Assembly: GCA_026874595.1 (NCBI GenBank)
Contig: CM049317.1
Coordinates: 76,205,891-76,269,890, forward strand
Source of the DNA: Sipunculus nudus
Taxonomy: Eukaryota; Annelida; Sipuncula; Golfingiida; Sipunculidae
Direction: 5' to 3'
Length of the DNA: 64,000 bases
A program made the position numbers and the translations under genes. The notes below the pieces were generated by a model. It did not search any database. It was given only the letters and a program-made list of their open reading frames with translations, and was not told the origin of the DNA. Shown here one piece after another: positions 1 through 13,129 of the stretch (position 1 is the first letter of the stretch; the number at the start of each line of letters is the position of its first letter).

Positions 1-752
1 GTGCCATGATTATATTAGGGCCTTTTTTTTATTTGGTATTTCCTGGGTTTGTATTTTACACAGAGCTAAAGGGCATTAAAATACGTTCGCTGCAGTTATA
101 CACCAACCGTAATTTATATCACAATAAAACTTATTTGAAAACTATGGCAGAGAGATCAACATTTTTTTATGTTAAGTTTAAAATGAGACTCGTCAGAATA
201 TGTGAACCTGCCTTATATAATCATTATACATTGTCGATCTGGCTTAAAATTGATATTCCTATGGTACAGAAATTTCAGATTCGAAATAATTATTAGTTGA
301 ATTATTACCCTTCATTAAAGAGATGATGGAAATGTTATTTGTACCCATGAAACTTTGTTCGCGTAAATACACGGTGTCGGTTCCCGCTCGATTATCACTG
401 ACATCTCACCCTTATCAAATCAGTGATAGTTGTAGCCGTGCGTGCGGACTTAAGGACACTCGGATGACGCCAGCAGATGCCATCATCACTAACATTCCAT
501 CACAATAACACGATAATCAGCTTATACAGTATCTGTCATGTCAGACAGAATGTCTCCCCGTGATTTATTGGCAAATGTATATACATATAGTGAAGGTGAA
601 AGTTAAGGCAACTTTCGGTATTTGTAAAATATATACACGGTCATTGACGTATAGACCAGAAGGTGAAAGTCAAACCCCAACTAGTTATTATAGATCAAAT
701 TGCTGCCCTGCATTGGAGATCCGCCTTTTTTTTCAAAAATTGCTCGGGCTCA

Positions 753-815
<63 letters not shown>

Positions 816-1990
816 CACTGCAATATCAGACATGTATCCTACCCATTCGGTTTGTTAATGAGGACACACTTATTTTAAAAGTGAAATAAAAAGTAAAAAA
901 ATTGTAATGTGAGCAATATATAGAATACATTCAAAAGGTATATATTAGCATATTACATGTCGTTTAGGACATTAAATAACAACTTGAGCTACCTTTCTAG
1001 CCGCAATTCTTTGTGCATCGTGTAGTTATTTTCACAATGTATAAAATGCAATTCAACTATGTCACCTAACGTCACTATATCTTCCAAATTATAATGTTAC
1101 ATAACTTTTTTAAATTATATATATATATATATATACATATTAAAATAAAATGAAAAAGCTAGGCATGATATTAAGTTTTTTTTTATAAGATACACCTGAC
1201 AGTGTATTGAATGAGATGAAATTCATCTTATACGGACGTCCTAAAATCAACAACCATATCGAATGAACTTTACTTTATATAATAGCATATCTGAACATCA
1301 TATATAGAATGAGTTGTAATAACTTCAAGTATAAAACCTCCAGCCATACTGCACAAGTTGTTCGAAATTAAATTGTAAACATTCTAGGATATATATGATA
1401 TAATTTCATTGATTTATAAAAAATAAAAGCAAACTAAAATAGTAACAAAATAATTAATAATTACTAAAACCCTATTTTTTACCATTATAAAGCCACTATA
1501 TTGCTATACAAAACCCTGGAACCGTCGTCTCAGTAAAATTTAAAACAAGTCTTGCCTTCACATATGCTTTGTAATTGTATTTTAAGGAAAGTAATGTCTT
1601 TACACATCGCTTATAAATGGTCAATGATGGTCTTATTTAAAGTACAAATGCAAAGTTCATTGCTAAACTTTACTTATGCAGAATAATGAAAACTTACCTG
1701 ATTATAACTGTTTTTGGTTTCACATACTTCGATAATCTATGTGTATAGGCTACGTTTAAACGTACGTTGTGTTATTTAAAATGTCTAAATTATAGTATTA
1801 TAATTATAATACTATTATAATTACTAATATGTATATCAATGAAGTACATGTATATTATTATAATTATTATTATTATTATTATAATTATTATTATTTTTTT
1901 ATTAAATGTTTGTGATATAAACCACGAATTTATTCTTTTTATGTTCACTGATGCCCCGCAATTTATTGTGACTATCTAGGAATTTGATTG
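1..1990. other. AT-rich non-coding stretch
   Basis: No convincing gene is seen. Open frames here are short, rich in low-complexity residues, and have no recognisable domain. The stretch holds a (TC)n(TA)n microsatellite, a short TA run near 1115-1136 and an ATT/TAA-rich tract around 1850-1900. A short phrase, gaaggtgaaagt, appears twice at about 591-603 and 658-670. Confidence 0.6.
753..813. repeat. Compound (TC)n(TA)n microsatellite
   Basis: A run of TC dinucleotides passes directly into a long TA run. Short open frames across it translate to Ser-Leu and Tyr-Ile repeats and are not genes. Confidence 0.95.
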
Positions 1991-1999
1991 ATGCATTTG

Positions 2000-3930
2000 T
2001 TTACTTGTACCTACAAGCAATTAGATAATTTACAATAAAAGTAGATCAGACAATTGAGCTTGGTCCCCACAACCACTACATGTCATCCATGTATATCTTC
2101 TCCTGTCACCCTTTATCTCCAGGTCATGTTCATTGACCTGTGTTTATTGTCAACCCAATTCTAACGATCAGCTGCTGTACGGCGGGGTGCATGTTTAGTG
2201 GTACGTTTGTGGTATGATTGTATCCTCATCAGGATATTAAAGGAGACGGTAACGCACACACACACACATACACATATTGGTATATTCTCATTTCTCCCAG
2301 GTATTTTTTTCCCTGTCTGTCGTAGCTTCCTCAGTATTTTGCTTGTTTGTATTCAGCTAACTAACATGTGGTTTCATTTAGGAGGAATATGGATTCAGAT
2401 AATTTTGTTGGTGAATTTTCAGGTATAAATATAACATCATTCACATTTAAGATGTGTTTGATTCACATTACAGGAGGTAGGTCAGTCACCCAACAGTCGG
2501 CTAATTTTTCTGCAACATATGGGGCTCTTACATTAGCTGAGATCGTTGATCCCAATAATCCTCACAGGATTTAAAAGTGATTCTTTTAACTGATTCTAGT
2601 TGATCTGTACAAAGAATAAAACGCCCATATTTAGACACATTATTATAAGTGATGGGTTTGGAGTTTTGCATTATCGTTTTCATGTAGCTCCTATAAACTC
2701 GTTTTCCTGATGGTGCTGTTGTTTGCCTTATACGTTTACGATACTGATGTTCTTTCCATTTTTATAAACAAAGTAAAAGTACAACATACGTGTAGATTAT
2801 AACTTTAGGAAGAACTTTAATTTGCAATTGTGTGTTCTTCACAATTACCGAAATGCTGTGAAGAAAATCATTAACTAGAACAATATGCAGACCATGTTAT
2901 AACATGTACAAAAAAACCCTCTGGCTGTCTGATGATAAGAGTAAGAAGCAAGGAATTTTCATGAACATGCTAATTGTTTGAGCTTCTGCTAAAATGTCAC
3001 CCGGATATCTTAAACGAGGACAGTATGAGGACGAGAACGGGAGCGTGTTAAAAAATCACTTTAGTGTTATTAGAGATGGTTTATCTGATACGTCCAAATC
3101 TGTTATCGAGAACTGTTATTCTTGCTTCTGTCATGACCCACATATTTCTAGATCTCAAAAACAAGAGTTCATAAGAATAACTGATTTGTCACGGCATCAT
3201 TCAGGTCGTAAATCAGAACATCCACGTAGGTATGTTGGAGTCCAAATGTAGTTGGCACTCAGTAATTATAACCCCAACATGAACGTTATGTATCAGGGGC
3301 TAATATTTGTTCACACACATTTCTAACATTGAGCATTTCAGGTAATCGTTTTACCAACAAACCACACTCTGAGATTTTTTTTACCTTAGAAACAGAACAC
3401 AATTATCTTATCCAAATGAATGTGTCAGTAGTTAACACGGCCATCTTATGTATTATCAGTACTGCATGGTGCATTGATGCATTAATTACTGGTTTCTTTA
3501 AGTGCCCAGGTACCGAATCAATCTATTTCTGTGCTAATGGTGATCTTGTCATGCAAAGCTGAAAGTACAGATATAGGTACAAGTATAAAGAGGTGAGTCA
3601 CAAAAACAGATCTATCCCGCCAGGTTTAACACTGTTCATGCAGTTTTAACTATTAAACGGAAGTGTCTCAGTATTGAAAATAGCAATGCCAGCAGTTTTA
3701 TCTAACCACATTTGAAAATAAATCATCTCCCCGTTTAGTATTCAAAGACAACACAGAATACGTTGTAATCCGACAAAATATACTATAGTTTGGTCAGCAA
3801 AATACGTTTTATGACGGTATTTGATTAAATATTACTGGAGGCGTGTTATATATCCTGGAGTCATTCATATTATGGCGTCACTTCTAAACTTGGTTTCATA
3901 ACCAAAAGCACCAAGAAAAGCATTGTAATC
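2000..3930 (+). repeat. Diverged duplicated region, copy 1
   Basis: This region shares a series of collinear matches with 9110-11560. The matches include a block around tttatctccaggtcatgttc (2110-2135), the stretch near ggattcagataattttgttgg (2391 on), a block with 'catcattc(a)ggt...gtaggta...gagtccaaa' (3180-3246), and 'tttggtcagcaaaat...tcctggagtcattcatat' (3785-3870). Intervening distances differ, so the copies are old and have gained insertions. No intact reading frame runs through both copies. It could be an old segmental duplication or two members of a long dispersed repeat family. Confidence 0.6.
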
Positions 3931-4999
3931 AGGCAATGAGAGCTTGGTATTGCATTGTATTGCATCGCATGAATTACTGTTACTCTCTCTAACTAAGCAC
4001 GCAAAGCATTCACCGAGACTGGGCCTTGGTGTCATATGACAGGACAGCCTTTCGGAATGACATGTACTTCAACTATAACAACAGTTCGCAATCGTCGAAT
4101 ATTGTGTTGAAGTTGATGTCGTACGGGTGAAACTCAGTTATAAAGAATCGCAGATTCAGCAGAACAGCAGATCAACGGTAAAGCGAGGTATGGATTTGAT
4201 ATTGTAGGGGAAGATACCTCCACGTTGATTGAGTACTTCTTCTGCCAACTCAGAAATTTAAAACCGAACGAATCAAGGAGCTAAGATTATATGTTGGCAC
4301 CTTCGTCCACTCAGATCACCGAGTTACCTGTCTGATAATATTAAAATGACCACAGGTAAGATATAATTTTTTTGGAAGTTATATCAACCATAAAATCACA
4401 ATTTTGATTTTATAGAAATTCTGCTCGGAGCGACAGCTGCGTATTCTAGATTCGGATCCACGAACTCAAGCACGGTTTTATACTCAATCTGCTAGATTTG
4501 TGCAAGCCTATCAATAATACAGTCATTAAATTATGAACATTCTAACTAATATTCTTATAATAACAAAAATCACTTTATCTATAAGCAAACCCACTGGATA
4601 AGTTAATAAATCCTGGTAGATGTGTTTGTTGTTTTATTATTAAATAGTATATTTATTATTAGCATATCACCCGTTCTATCATGTTAACGGGTCCGCTCCA
4701 CTTGTGTCGGGCTTTTCATGGACCGAGTTCCCCAGCTGATATAGTTTCTGGTAAAAGTCTGAGCAGGCTTCGCGAAATATTGTCGAATTCCTTCGGATTT
4801 ATGGGGTACTGTGGCCAAATCCCTCCACTGAATACAGACATTGCACTCTTCCAGACAACACCAAACACTAGTATTCTGAGGCGTGGCAATTGAGAAATTG
4901 TGTGGCAAATTATTATTATTATTATTATTATTATTGTCTATATGCGATATTTACATTTTTATGTTTACCACTGGACAAAACTGTGACTTTGAAATGGAC
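3931..4999. other. Non-coding stretch without recognised features
   Basis: No gene is recognised. Two overlapping open frames on opposite strands at 4681-4908 have no family resemblance. A TATAAAG at 4139-4145 is followed by a GTAAAG donor-like site at 4178, but nothing ties these to a transcript. An ATT trinucleotide run ends the stretch at about 4908-4935. Confidence 0.5.
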
Positions 5000-5195
5000 T
5001 TTAATTTGATTGATGACTTTGTTCAGGCTCAGCTGCTAGGCGTATCTAGAGTAATTACAAATGAAATAGGTCAGATAATCACCCACGGTCCCCCCAGCAC
5101 GACATGTCACCTTCTCTTGTCAACCTTTATCTCTAGGTCATGTTCATTGACCTGTGTTTATCTACCTACTTCTAATGATCAGCTTCTTAAGTTTG
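5000..5195 (+). repeat. Diverged duplicated region, copy 2 (short)
   Basis: This is a third, short copy of the phrase shared by the regions at about 2.05 and 9.18 kb. It includes 'ccc(c)ac.acgacatgtca', 'ctttatctctaggtcatgtt', 'cattgacctgtg' and 'taatgatcagct'. Similarity is lost after about 5195, where C-rich low-complexity sequence begins. Confidence 0.6.
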
Positions 5196-5401
5196 CCATA
5201 GTTATCCAGTATCCACGAGTAATTAGACAGAACCCCCCCCCCCCTCCCCCCTCAAAGGTCCCTGGAAAAATTAAGAAAACCTCGCTCAGTATGCCACCCA
5301 TAAAACTAGCCCCATCATGCTTATGACAAAGAGGACTTAACCCCCCTCTCAGATTTTCAAGGTACTCTTCAATCCCGCCACATGTGTATTATAAAATTTT
5401 A

Positions 5402-5403
<2 letters not shown>

Positions 5404-5446
<43 letters not shown>
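5404..5446. repeat. (TA)n microsatellite
   Basis: An uninterrupted TA dinucleotide run of about 43 bases. Confidence 0.95.
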
Positions 5447-5451
<5 letters not shown>

Positions 5452-6479
5452 TGTTGTTTGATATAAATGTTGTTCCCTTCACTGGGCGTAACAAAAATTT
5501 AAAACATAATTACGAACGTAATCTAAAACGTTTGATGATCTAAGAGATTTACGCATATGATGTATTTTTTTACAAAAGGAGGCATAATTTAATGATTATT
5601 GAGATAAATATGAAGAAATTATATGGATGACTTATTTATCTAGCAAACGTTATGTAAAGAATGATTAATTAAACACTAAACACAAGACACAAAAGGGGTT
5701 CCTGGAAAAAGAGGAGAACGTCCTTTTATCCTGTACAAACACACTCACATATATAGGTATATCCTCATATAGGGAAAACTCAAGTTATCTCTATCTGACG
5801 CATCTTTCTCTGTGTAATAATAATTCATGAACTGGTGTTTATGGCAATGTAATTTCAGAACATTTTCACAGGCTTTTTCCGTTTTGACCCAGACTGATTT
5901 GTTAATATACGTTTATTATTGTCTATTTTGTTTAGTTGATTAACATGACATTGGTAAAAATAATGTCCCACACTTTATTAATAAATAATAAAATGAGATA
6001 TTACATATTTGTAAAAATCAATTTAGGCCTTCGTGTTTGATTAATTGGATCGCATATATGGAGTCTCCGAAAAGACACAGTATACCCTCGTACCTTTATA
6101 TAAGCACTTCAGCGGGAGCTTCTCTATATAATTTTTCATGCGTCTTGAAACAAATTAATCTATTATACTTAAACTTTTATTCTTTTTGCTATCTCTGGAA
6201 TAGCTACAGTCGTAACAGCAAAATATAAATACACACTTTTGTCCCATCATTTATTATAAGACATATTCATGTGCATGACACCCAAATACGACACTCTGTC
6301 ACGTTAACGTACTGAGCTCACGCTGGTAGATCACATAACCCATCTCCACCTTCGTTTGCGGAGGACGCATTAGAAAAACGACCAAAGGAAAATGTCAGTG
6401 CCGAAAAAGGATATATATTAGAACTGTAAGGGTAAGTCTATAAAAATCGTTGGTGAAATATAGCACTGATATATATATA
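5447..6479. other. AT-rich non-coding stretch
   Basis: No gene, RNA or mobile-element end is recognised. The only frames present are short and lack domain features. Confidence 0.5.
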
Positions 6480-6481
6480 TA

Positions 6482-7035
6482 GTGTGGTTGCCTTTTTATT
6501 CGCGAGGGTTTTAATTTCGCGATGCTCGCGATTATGAAATAATCGCGAATAAAAAATCCTCGGGTATCAAATGCCTCATCAACTAAAATGAGCAAGAGAG
6601 GATGATGCATTTGCAAAGCAAATTAGTTATCACGTCTTTTTTAACCAACATAAATAGAAAACTAATCGGTATAAAAAGACGTGGAAATCAAACGAGATAT
6701 ATTTACTGTGACACAGGTCATAAATGAATGACTGAACCAGAAATAAGTGAGGTATTGTAGGATTATTCTAAAGTTAACATCAATACAAATACATGTATAC
6801 TGCTGTACTTAGATTGGTAAAGGTTCTCGTGCAATCGCAAAAAAAGGAAACCCTAACGAAAATGAGTGAGGTATTGTAGGAATATTCTAAAGTTGACATC
6901 AATACAAATACATGTATATTGCTGTACTTAGATTGGTATAGGTTTTGGTGCAATCGCAATAGAGAATACCCTAACGAAAAGCTCAAAATGAAAAACTCGT
7001 GAAATTTCAGCCTCGCGAATATAAGTCAACCACAG
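6482..7035. mobile_element. MITE with TA target duplication (Tc1/mariner-like)
   Basis: The ends are inverted copies of each other. The left end reads GTGTGGTTGCC...TTCGCGAGG, and the right end reverse-complemented reads CTGTGGTTGACTT..TTCGCGAGG. TA lies immediately outside both ends (6480-6481 and 7036-7037), although the left TA is part of a TA run and so is weak evidence. The 554-bp interior codes for nothing recognisable and holds a 118-bp tandem duplication and a smaller palindrome of 'cgcgat/atcgcg' words at 6518-6550. The TA duplication and small size point to a non-autonomous Tc1/mariner-type element. This class is inferred, as no transposase is present. Confidence 0.65.
6747..6985 (+). 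repeat. 118-bp tandem duplication inside the MITE
   Basis: Two head-to-tail copies begin gtgaggtattgtagg at 6747 and 6865 (period 118). Each continues through 'attctaaagtt.acatcaata' and 'acttagattggta.aggtt' and ends with 'accctaacgaaaa'. They differ at a handful of positions, so the duplication is moderately young. Confidence 0.85.
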
Positions 7036-8698
7036 TACTCCGTGAAAGGTAGGTTTACTGCAAAAATGGAGTTGTCGAATCTCCCAGCTATGACGGCCTA
7101 ACGGATAGTCAAAGGCTCAATAGAGCTATAGTTATCACAATATCTCCTAGGGCCAGGAATTCCTGCACCATCGATCAACCTTGCTTGCTATATATAGAAT
7201 GTCAACTGGAAAACAAACGCCAATATTTCACCGAAATTGAAGTCTTATTGAAGTAACCAAGATATAGCACTGTCACACAGCTGAAGATCTTTTCATTCAC
7301 CTGCCAAATCAGGCACACTGCCTGTATCAATAGTCGGACATGACGTACACTTGATCCCGGGAACAGTAAAACAAATTTCTGTGTTAATCCTCATATTTAT
7401 TGAATAAGAAATAAGAAGTAAAATATGTAAATAAAAATAATAATTAAAATAAGTAATAAATATTGATAAAGATATTTCGATGATAGTTATTAGTAAAGAA
7501 ATATATAATAATGATTATAATTCATGAGCGACATATTAGCTTGAAATCATATGACATAAAAAATAAAGATTTTATAGCAAAGAACTCTTTATCTTAATTT
7601 TAAATAAACAGTGTATAAAATGAGATTCGACCACGTGAGGAGTAAAACGCATGTGTCTTTGCTGAATATCCGAAAGTACCATTTTCCTTCAAATATAAAA
7701 TTATTAGAATACAAAATCGATCTTGTGTTTTTGTTCAATATGCCATTAAAAACATTATGGAATGACTGCATATTGTTTTCATATAACATGTTTAATTTTC
7801 TTGTTATCCAAAATAATATGAGAACACAACAACTTCGCTTGAATTAATCACCCTTCGCGTAACACCGAAACTGAGTTAAATATAACATTCGCCTGCCAAA
7901 GCAGTTCTAGGTATAACCATTTATGACGCCCAAAGTTTCAGGAAGTGTGTGTGTTGGGGGGTGGGGGGCGTCAATATAATCGACCAACAGATATTCAGAA
8001 AATAATATTTATATAATGGAAATTAAATATATTAATAATCAGAATTACAGACTTCGGTTCCATTTCTGAGTTTACCTTGAAATATTATGGACCTTAACCT
8101 GGTTTAGAAGTAACCTTTACGGGAAACATAATACCTTATGTTTTTAAATATTATACTTAATTGTAATATAAATGTTTTTTAAATATGTCACAGACAAATA
8201 AAGGGTAAATATAAGGTATATATATTTAAATGTGTGTGTGTGTTTTTTTTAAATGATTGTCATAAACTATGATTAGCCTCCCATCCTTGAAGATAAATAA
8301 ACGCTGATGTTATACGAGAAGATAAAACCATGTTGATAGATAGGTGCTTCTTGCAAAAATATGTATAATCCAGCAAGACATGGCGTTGTTGAGAACACCT
8401 CTATCTCCGCAAATCTTCTAGTGTCAGGTCAGGGGTCACGAGCCTGAAGAAAAAAATAAATAAAAATGACGATAGATAAGATACATGCTTTACGAAATTA
8501 TATAAGAGAAAAAGATGTGATTTAAGTTGAATTCAGCTCGGACTTTTAGACTGCAAATGTCACAATCGAACCCACTAATTCAAGTTTGATTCTTAACCTG
8601 CTAGACTTTTTAGCATTATTTCTTAAATAGCTCTAATGTACAAACATTAATCAAATTATGAATATAAAAACTAAGATTATTCGAAAATGAAATTTTTA
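7036..8698. other. AT-rich non-coding stretch
   Basis: No gene is recognised. Open frames on both strands at about 7589-7847 overlap each other and carry no domain signature. A short GT run and T-run occur at 8232-8250. Confidence 0.5.
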
Positions 8699-9009
8699 GG
8701 CCAAAAAAAAAATAATAAAAGGTATGGTTCTCTGGCACCGCCCGCGTCAATTTTAACACCCCGCATCAAAAAATTTAATTTTGATTTTCGTCTTTCAAGA
8801 CTTTAAAATAATACAATTTTGAAAAGATATCCTATGTTATCTAGTGCTTTTGCCTGGTCAGCAAAACAATTCTATTATATTCATGCTTTTCCCTGATCTT
8901 ATGACATTATTGTCGGAACATATACAAAAAGGTAAAATAAAATACCGCCCGCCGGCGCTGGTTTCTGGAAAAAAGTGCCTGAGAACCATACCTTTTTTTT
9001 ATTTTGGCC
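8699..9009. mobile_element. 311-bp MITE with TTA target duplication (PIF/Harbinger-like)
   Basis: The element starts GGCCAAAA at 8699 and ends TTTTGGCC at 9009. Beyond the A/T-rich tip, the inverted arms share AAAAGGTATGGTTCTC and then GGCAC on the left, answered by GTGCC..GAGAACCATACCTTTT on the right. The trinucleotide TTA flanks both ends directly (8696-8698 and 9010-9012). A TWA duplication with inverted ends starting GG is typical of PIF/Harbinger-derived MITEs. The interior encodes nothing recognisable. Confidence 0.7.
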
Positions 9010-9675
9010 TTATCATTTTCTTTGTATGTTATAATCTATTTATTTTATTTGTTAATGTCTCACCACAAATAAGTAAATATGACTTTCCGGGACTGACATT
9101 TTTTTTTTTCAATGACTTTATTTGTGTTAACCCACCTGGCGAAATAAGAGCAATTACAGTTTAATAGGTAAAATAATTACTAGCGGGTTTCCCCACCACG
9201 ATATGTCATCCACGTTCATCTTCTCCTGTCAGCCTTTATCTCTAGGTCATGTTCATTGACCATTGACTACCTAATACTAATAATCATCTACTGTACGTAT
9301 GTGTGCTTGCTTACCCAGGTACACACATACAGCTATATGCCAATATACGACTTACTCCCAGTTCGCGGGAACTCCTTATTACTGTATATACTGTATATGC
9401 CTCCAGGAATATCCTTACGCATATGCATGCGTGTAAGAATTAAAATAATGTATGATTATATTTCAAATGAATATTGATTTAGATAATGTTGTTGGCATTT
9501 TATGTTAAAAAAGATAGGTCAATCATCGAATTATCAGCAAGTTTTAATGCAACAAAACTTGGTTCTTTGTTTAGTCTAGAACGAAGACACCGATATCCAC
9601 AGGGTATCGAATATACGACTGAAACAGGACTCTGAATAGAAATAATAGCCTTATCAAAGCCCTACTATTTGTTTG

Positions 9676-9792
<117 letters not shown>

Positions 9793-10214
9793 TGGGGAAG
9801 GGGCGTGTTAAGAACAATAACAAGCTATATGTGAACATACATTAGTAACTTCGGTTAATCGAGTAAGTATGATTGCTGGTCACGACATATGGACCTTGTA
9901 TCTATATTGACACATATATCTATATCTCAGAAACAGATAATTCCTTAGGTACAGTTGATTATGTCACTGCATCACTCCGGTAGTAAATGAGAGCAGTTCA
10001 AGAGTCACGTAGGTACTGCGGGAGTCCAAAGACTTGAGCACTCGATACACGCGTCCCCCCCCCCCCCACCCCCCACCCCCTCCATACACAAGGTGTCTTA
10101 TATTTAATTCTACTGGATCAATAATTTAATGGACTTTCATGTGCACTTGTATTTCACAAAATGATATGACAAACACTCCACCACATAACAAGGTATTCCT
10201 AACTTAGAGAAGGA

Positions 10215-10680
10215 TACAGAACACTAAGCCTTTCAAATGGGCCCAAATACCTATCTAACCTTTATATACTAAAGTTAATCCCTTGGAGCTTTTATAAAAA
10301 AAATGTGCCAGAAAATGTGGATATCACTGCAGACCGGCTGCTTGTTTTGTTTATATCAACGTGTTTATTATATGTGGGGGCCTGCCAAAATAATCAAAAC
10401 AAATTCAACAAAGGCACCTGGCGGCAAGTCATATAAACAAGGGCTTTGCAGCTGGCGTTTTGCAACAACTGACCTTTCTAACTCCACATATATGCAACCT
10501 ACCAACTTAGGGTACATGTTTTTCCAGTTTGTCAAAATTGCTCTGTTTACAAACATGTTGTTGATGAACAAGTTCATACATCCTTCACGGAGGCCTTATA
10601 AGAACATTTCGTGAACAGGATTACCCCTGGATCAATAATATATACACAGAGGAAGCCAGGAGTCACATAAACTCTTTTTC
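10215..10680 (+). repeat. Dispersed repeat, copy A (partner at about 63.4 kb)
   Basis: This matches 63430-63850 in the same orientation. Shared landmarks in order are 'aatccctt(g)gagctttat', 'gcttgttttg(c/t)ttatatcaacgt', 'gtttattatatgtgggg', 'tgcaacaactgacctttc', 'catatatg..acc.acc', 'ctgtttac...ca..ttgttga' and 'atatacacagag...agccagga'. The open frame across 10303-10614 is not kept in the partner copy, so it is probably not a gene. The repeat family is unidentified. Confidence 0.7.
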
Positions 10681-11560
10681 AAGAGGTAGGTGAATGGGCA
10701 GCTTTAGGTTAATATTGTAAAGGGTGTAATATAGAGGAACGCAAGGCTGAACCCTAATGTAGGGCCCCACTATACAGCCAGCTTAGGGGCGTGGCTGGAG
10801 GATTATACATGGTGAATCAAACTGAAAAATCCTATGGTTGGACCAAGATTGATCATATAGAGATCATACCGAATATGTATATTTGATTGTCAGATTAACA
10901 AGCATATAGGAACAGGGATAAGTTATCCTGATACAGCAAAAAAAAAATAAATAAATAAATAAAAAGATAAAGAAAAATAAATAAAAAAACTCATGTAGGA
11001 TATTAATAATCAAGGAGCTCCATATAAACTTTTTCTTTAATTGATTGTATCAAATGCATAAGACGCAGTATTCTCAATGTTCAGCGCGTTTTGTAACGGG
11101 AGATGAGAGAGATTAAACTATTACATTTAATTTCTTTAGTCATCTGCAGATCGCTGCGTTATACAGGATACCATGCTTAATTAACCTAAACCTCACTCAA
11201 CCATAATAACTCACCTGTTTCAATTAGTTATTTGGTTTAGTCGGACTCTTTAGGTATCGTGCTTCATTGTGTCTGGTAGAGAAATATTCCCAGTAATTAA
11301 AGCACAAAACACATCTATCCTTACAGAATAAAACCGTGCTTTAAGTTATGTATCCATAAATAACACAAATTACGGGATAATCCACTGAAATCATTAAAAC
11401 TGTTGTGGTCAGCAGAATTAATCCGTTTTATCCAACTGGTCAAACTTATATAATCTCCACAAACTGTCAGGTTTATATCCTTAAAGACCATCTTTTTATC
11501 CTGGAATCATTCATATGAGCGGCATAACTTTTGTTATTGGTTTTATACACGTGAGTTTGT

Positions 11561-13129
11561 ACACAGATTTCTATTGGACCCCGCGCCATTAGCTTCACTC
11601 ATGGCCCACCGGCAGATCACTCATGCCACAGACCACGTGGGTTCGTGCATGGTTTGTGTGTTTACTAGTTCTGTACCTTTATTTATTAGCAAAATGTTAT
11701 GTATGTTATTAATATTTTGTTTGGGGCTATATGCATATTTGTAAAGTGTATTTTATCTAAGGTAGTTTTGAGGGAATGAACCGAACGGAAAACTTCATGC
11801 ATGCTATTGAATTTATTTATTTATTCACATTTATAAGGTATTAATATATGTCAAGCAACCCCCCCCCCCCCCCGTCTCTCTCTTAAAATTACAGATGCAT
11901 ATATGCCCGTGATTTTTCAGACCGTTCAGATTTTGTGCTAATGGTTTACAATATACAACAATTCATCATTCAGAGTAATGTTTTTTTTTCTAATGTTCAA
12001 TAAATGAGATTGAAAAAATAGATTTAAACCCCAAAATGTCCAGGGCAACTTGACAGCGTTCTCGTGATTCGTTTCTTATAACCCCCCACTCGGGTATGGC
12101 GACTTATTATTCAAGGATTTCTCGTGTATGCGAGAGGTACACTTGTAGAGGTCATGTGACCAAACCTAGCCTCGGTCCTGTTTGGACGAGACTTGGTTTG
12201 GCCTGGTCAAGGTCGGAGCAGGGTGAAGAGAGGAACGGGTGCATAGATCCGACTTTCTTCGAGAACAATAACTGCTACTGATTAAAAGATCATATTATTT
12301 CACGCAATTAACATTATATATAATACGTACCCCTTAACCCTAAACAATAGAATAACATTTAATTATGTAACGTTAGTCCAGTACATTTCTCCAACTAATT
12401 CGTATGACCTTTCGCTCGGCTTATCATCATGTCCATTTATCAAATGAGGACGGGTTGCACTGCCCTCAGACAATGAACAGGGGATATTATTAACAGTTGA
12501 CGATAAATCCTTTCAAGAGTCAGTTATCAATTCGTATAAGTATATGACATAAATCTGATATATATATATATATATATATAACGTCTATAGAGGGTCACCA
12601 CTGATCATTGATCTTCAACCTCTGACCTTTCATGTATATACATTTATCAACTTCAGTGTTTGTTATGAAGTTGTTTTTCCTTTATTATATTTCAGTAAAA
12701 AAAAAGTTAATATTGTTTAAAATCATAGAATAACTAGTTTTTTTCAGTATCTTCATTCGGTCGACAAAAGCCTTGGTCCCTCAGTGAAACCCGGCATCTC
12801 ATTAGCTTTTATGTAAAATGATAAAGTCAATGAAACAAAGATCACCAGATCTTCTTCCGATCACCAGATCTTCTGCCAACAAAGTCCGTTCATCAGTTCA
12901 CAGTGATCTGTATTCGAGATGGGCAAAGATTACGCAACAGCACTATTTAGTTACTTTACAATAAAAAATAATTCTTTCAAACCCAGTAATAAATAATGAA
13001 TTGATAATCTTTGTGGTTGAATACATAAATAAATTTGACAAAACAGGAATGTAGACATAAGAGTCAATTAACTGAATTATTTTAATAATTTTCTCAATAG
13101 ATATAGCGTAAAATGAACCATTTCATCTC
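11561..13129. other. Non-coding stretch with simple repeats
   Basis: No gene is recognised. A 15-base C run lies near 11859-11873 and a TA run at about 12560-12580. A direct repeat of 'gatcaccagatcttct' sits at about 12840-12875. A 61-residue frame at 12096-12281 has no domain signature. Confidence 0.5.

Noticed and set aside
2994-3251. 85-residue open frame as a gene
   Set aside because: It lies in the duplicated region, and the equivalent part of the copy at about 9.9-10.05 kb does not keep the frame.
4139-4180. TATAAAG followed by a donor-like GTAAAG as the missing leader exon of the MSP130-like gene
   Set aside because: The implied exon would be only about 10 bases, and nothing in the sequence links it to 41554. 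Such words occur by chance in AT-rich DNA.
10303-10614. 103-residue open frame as a gene
   Set aside because: It falls inside the dispersed repeat, and the partner copy at about 63.5 kb breaks the frame.
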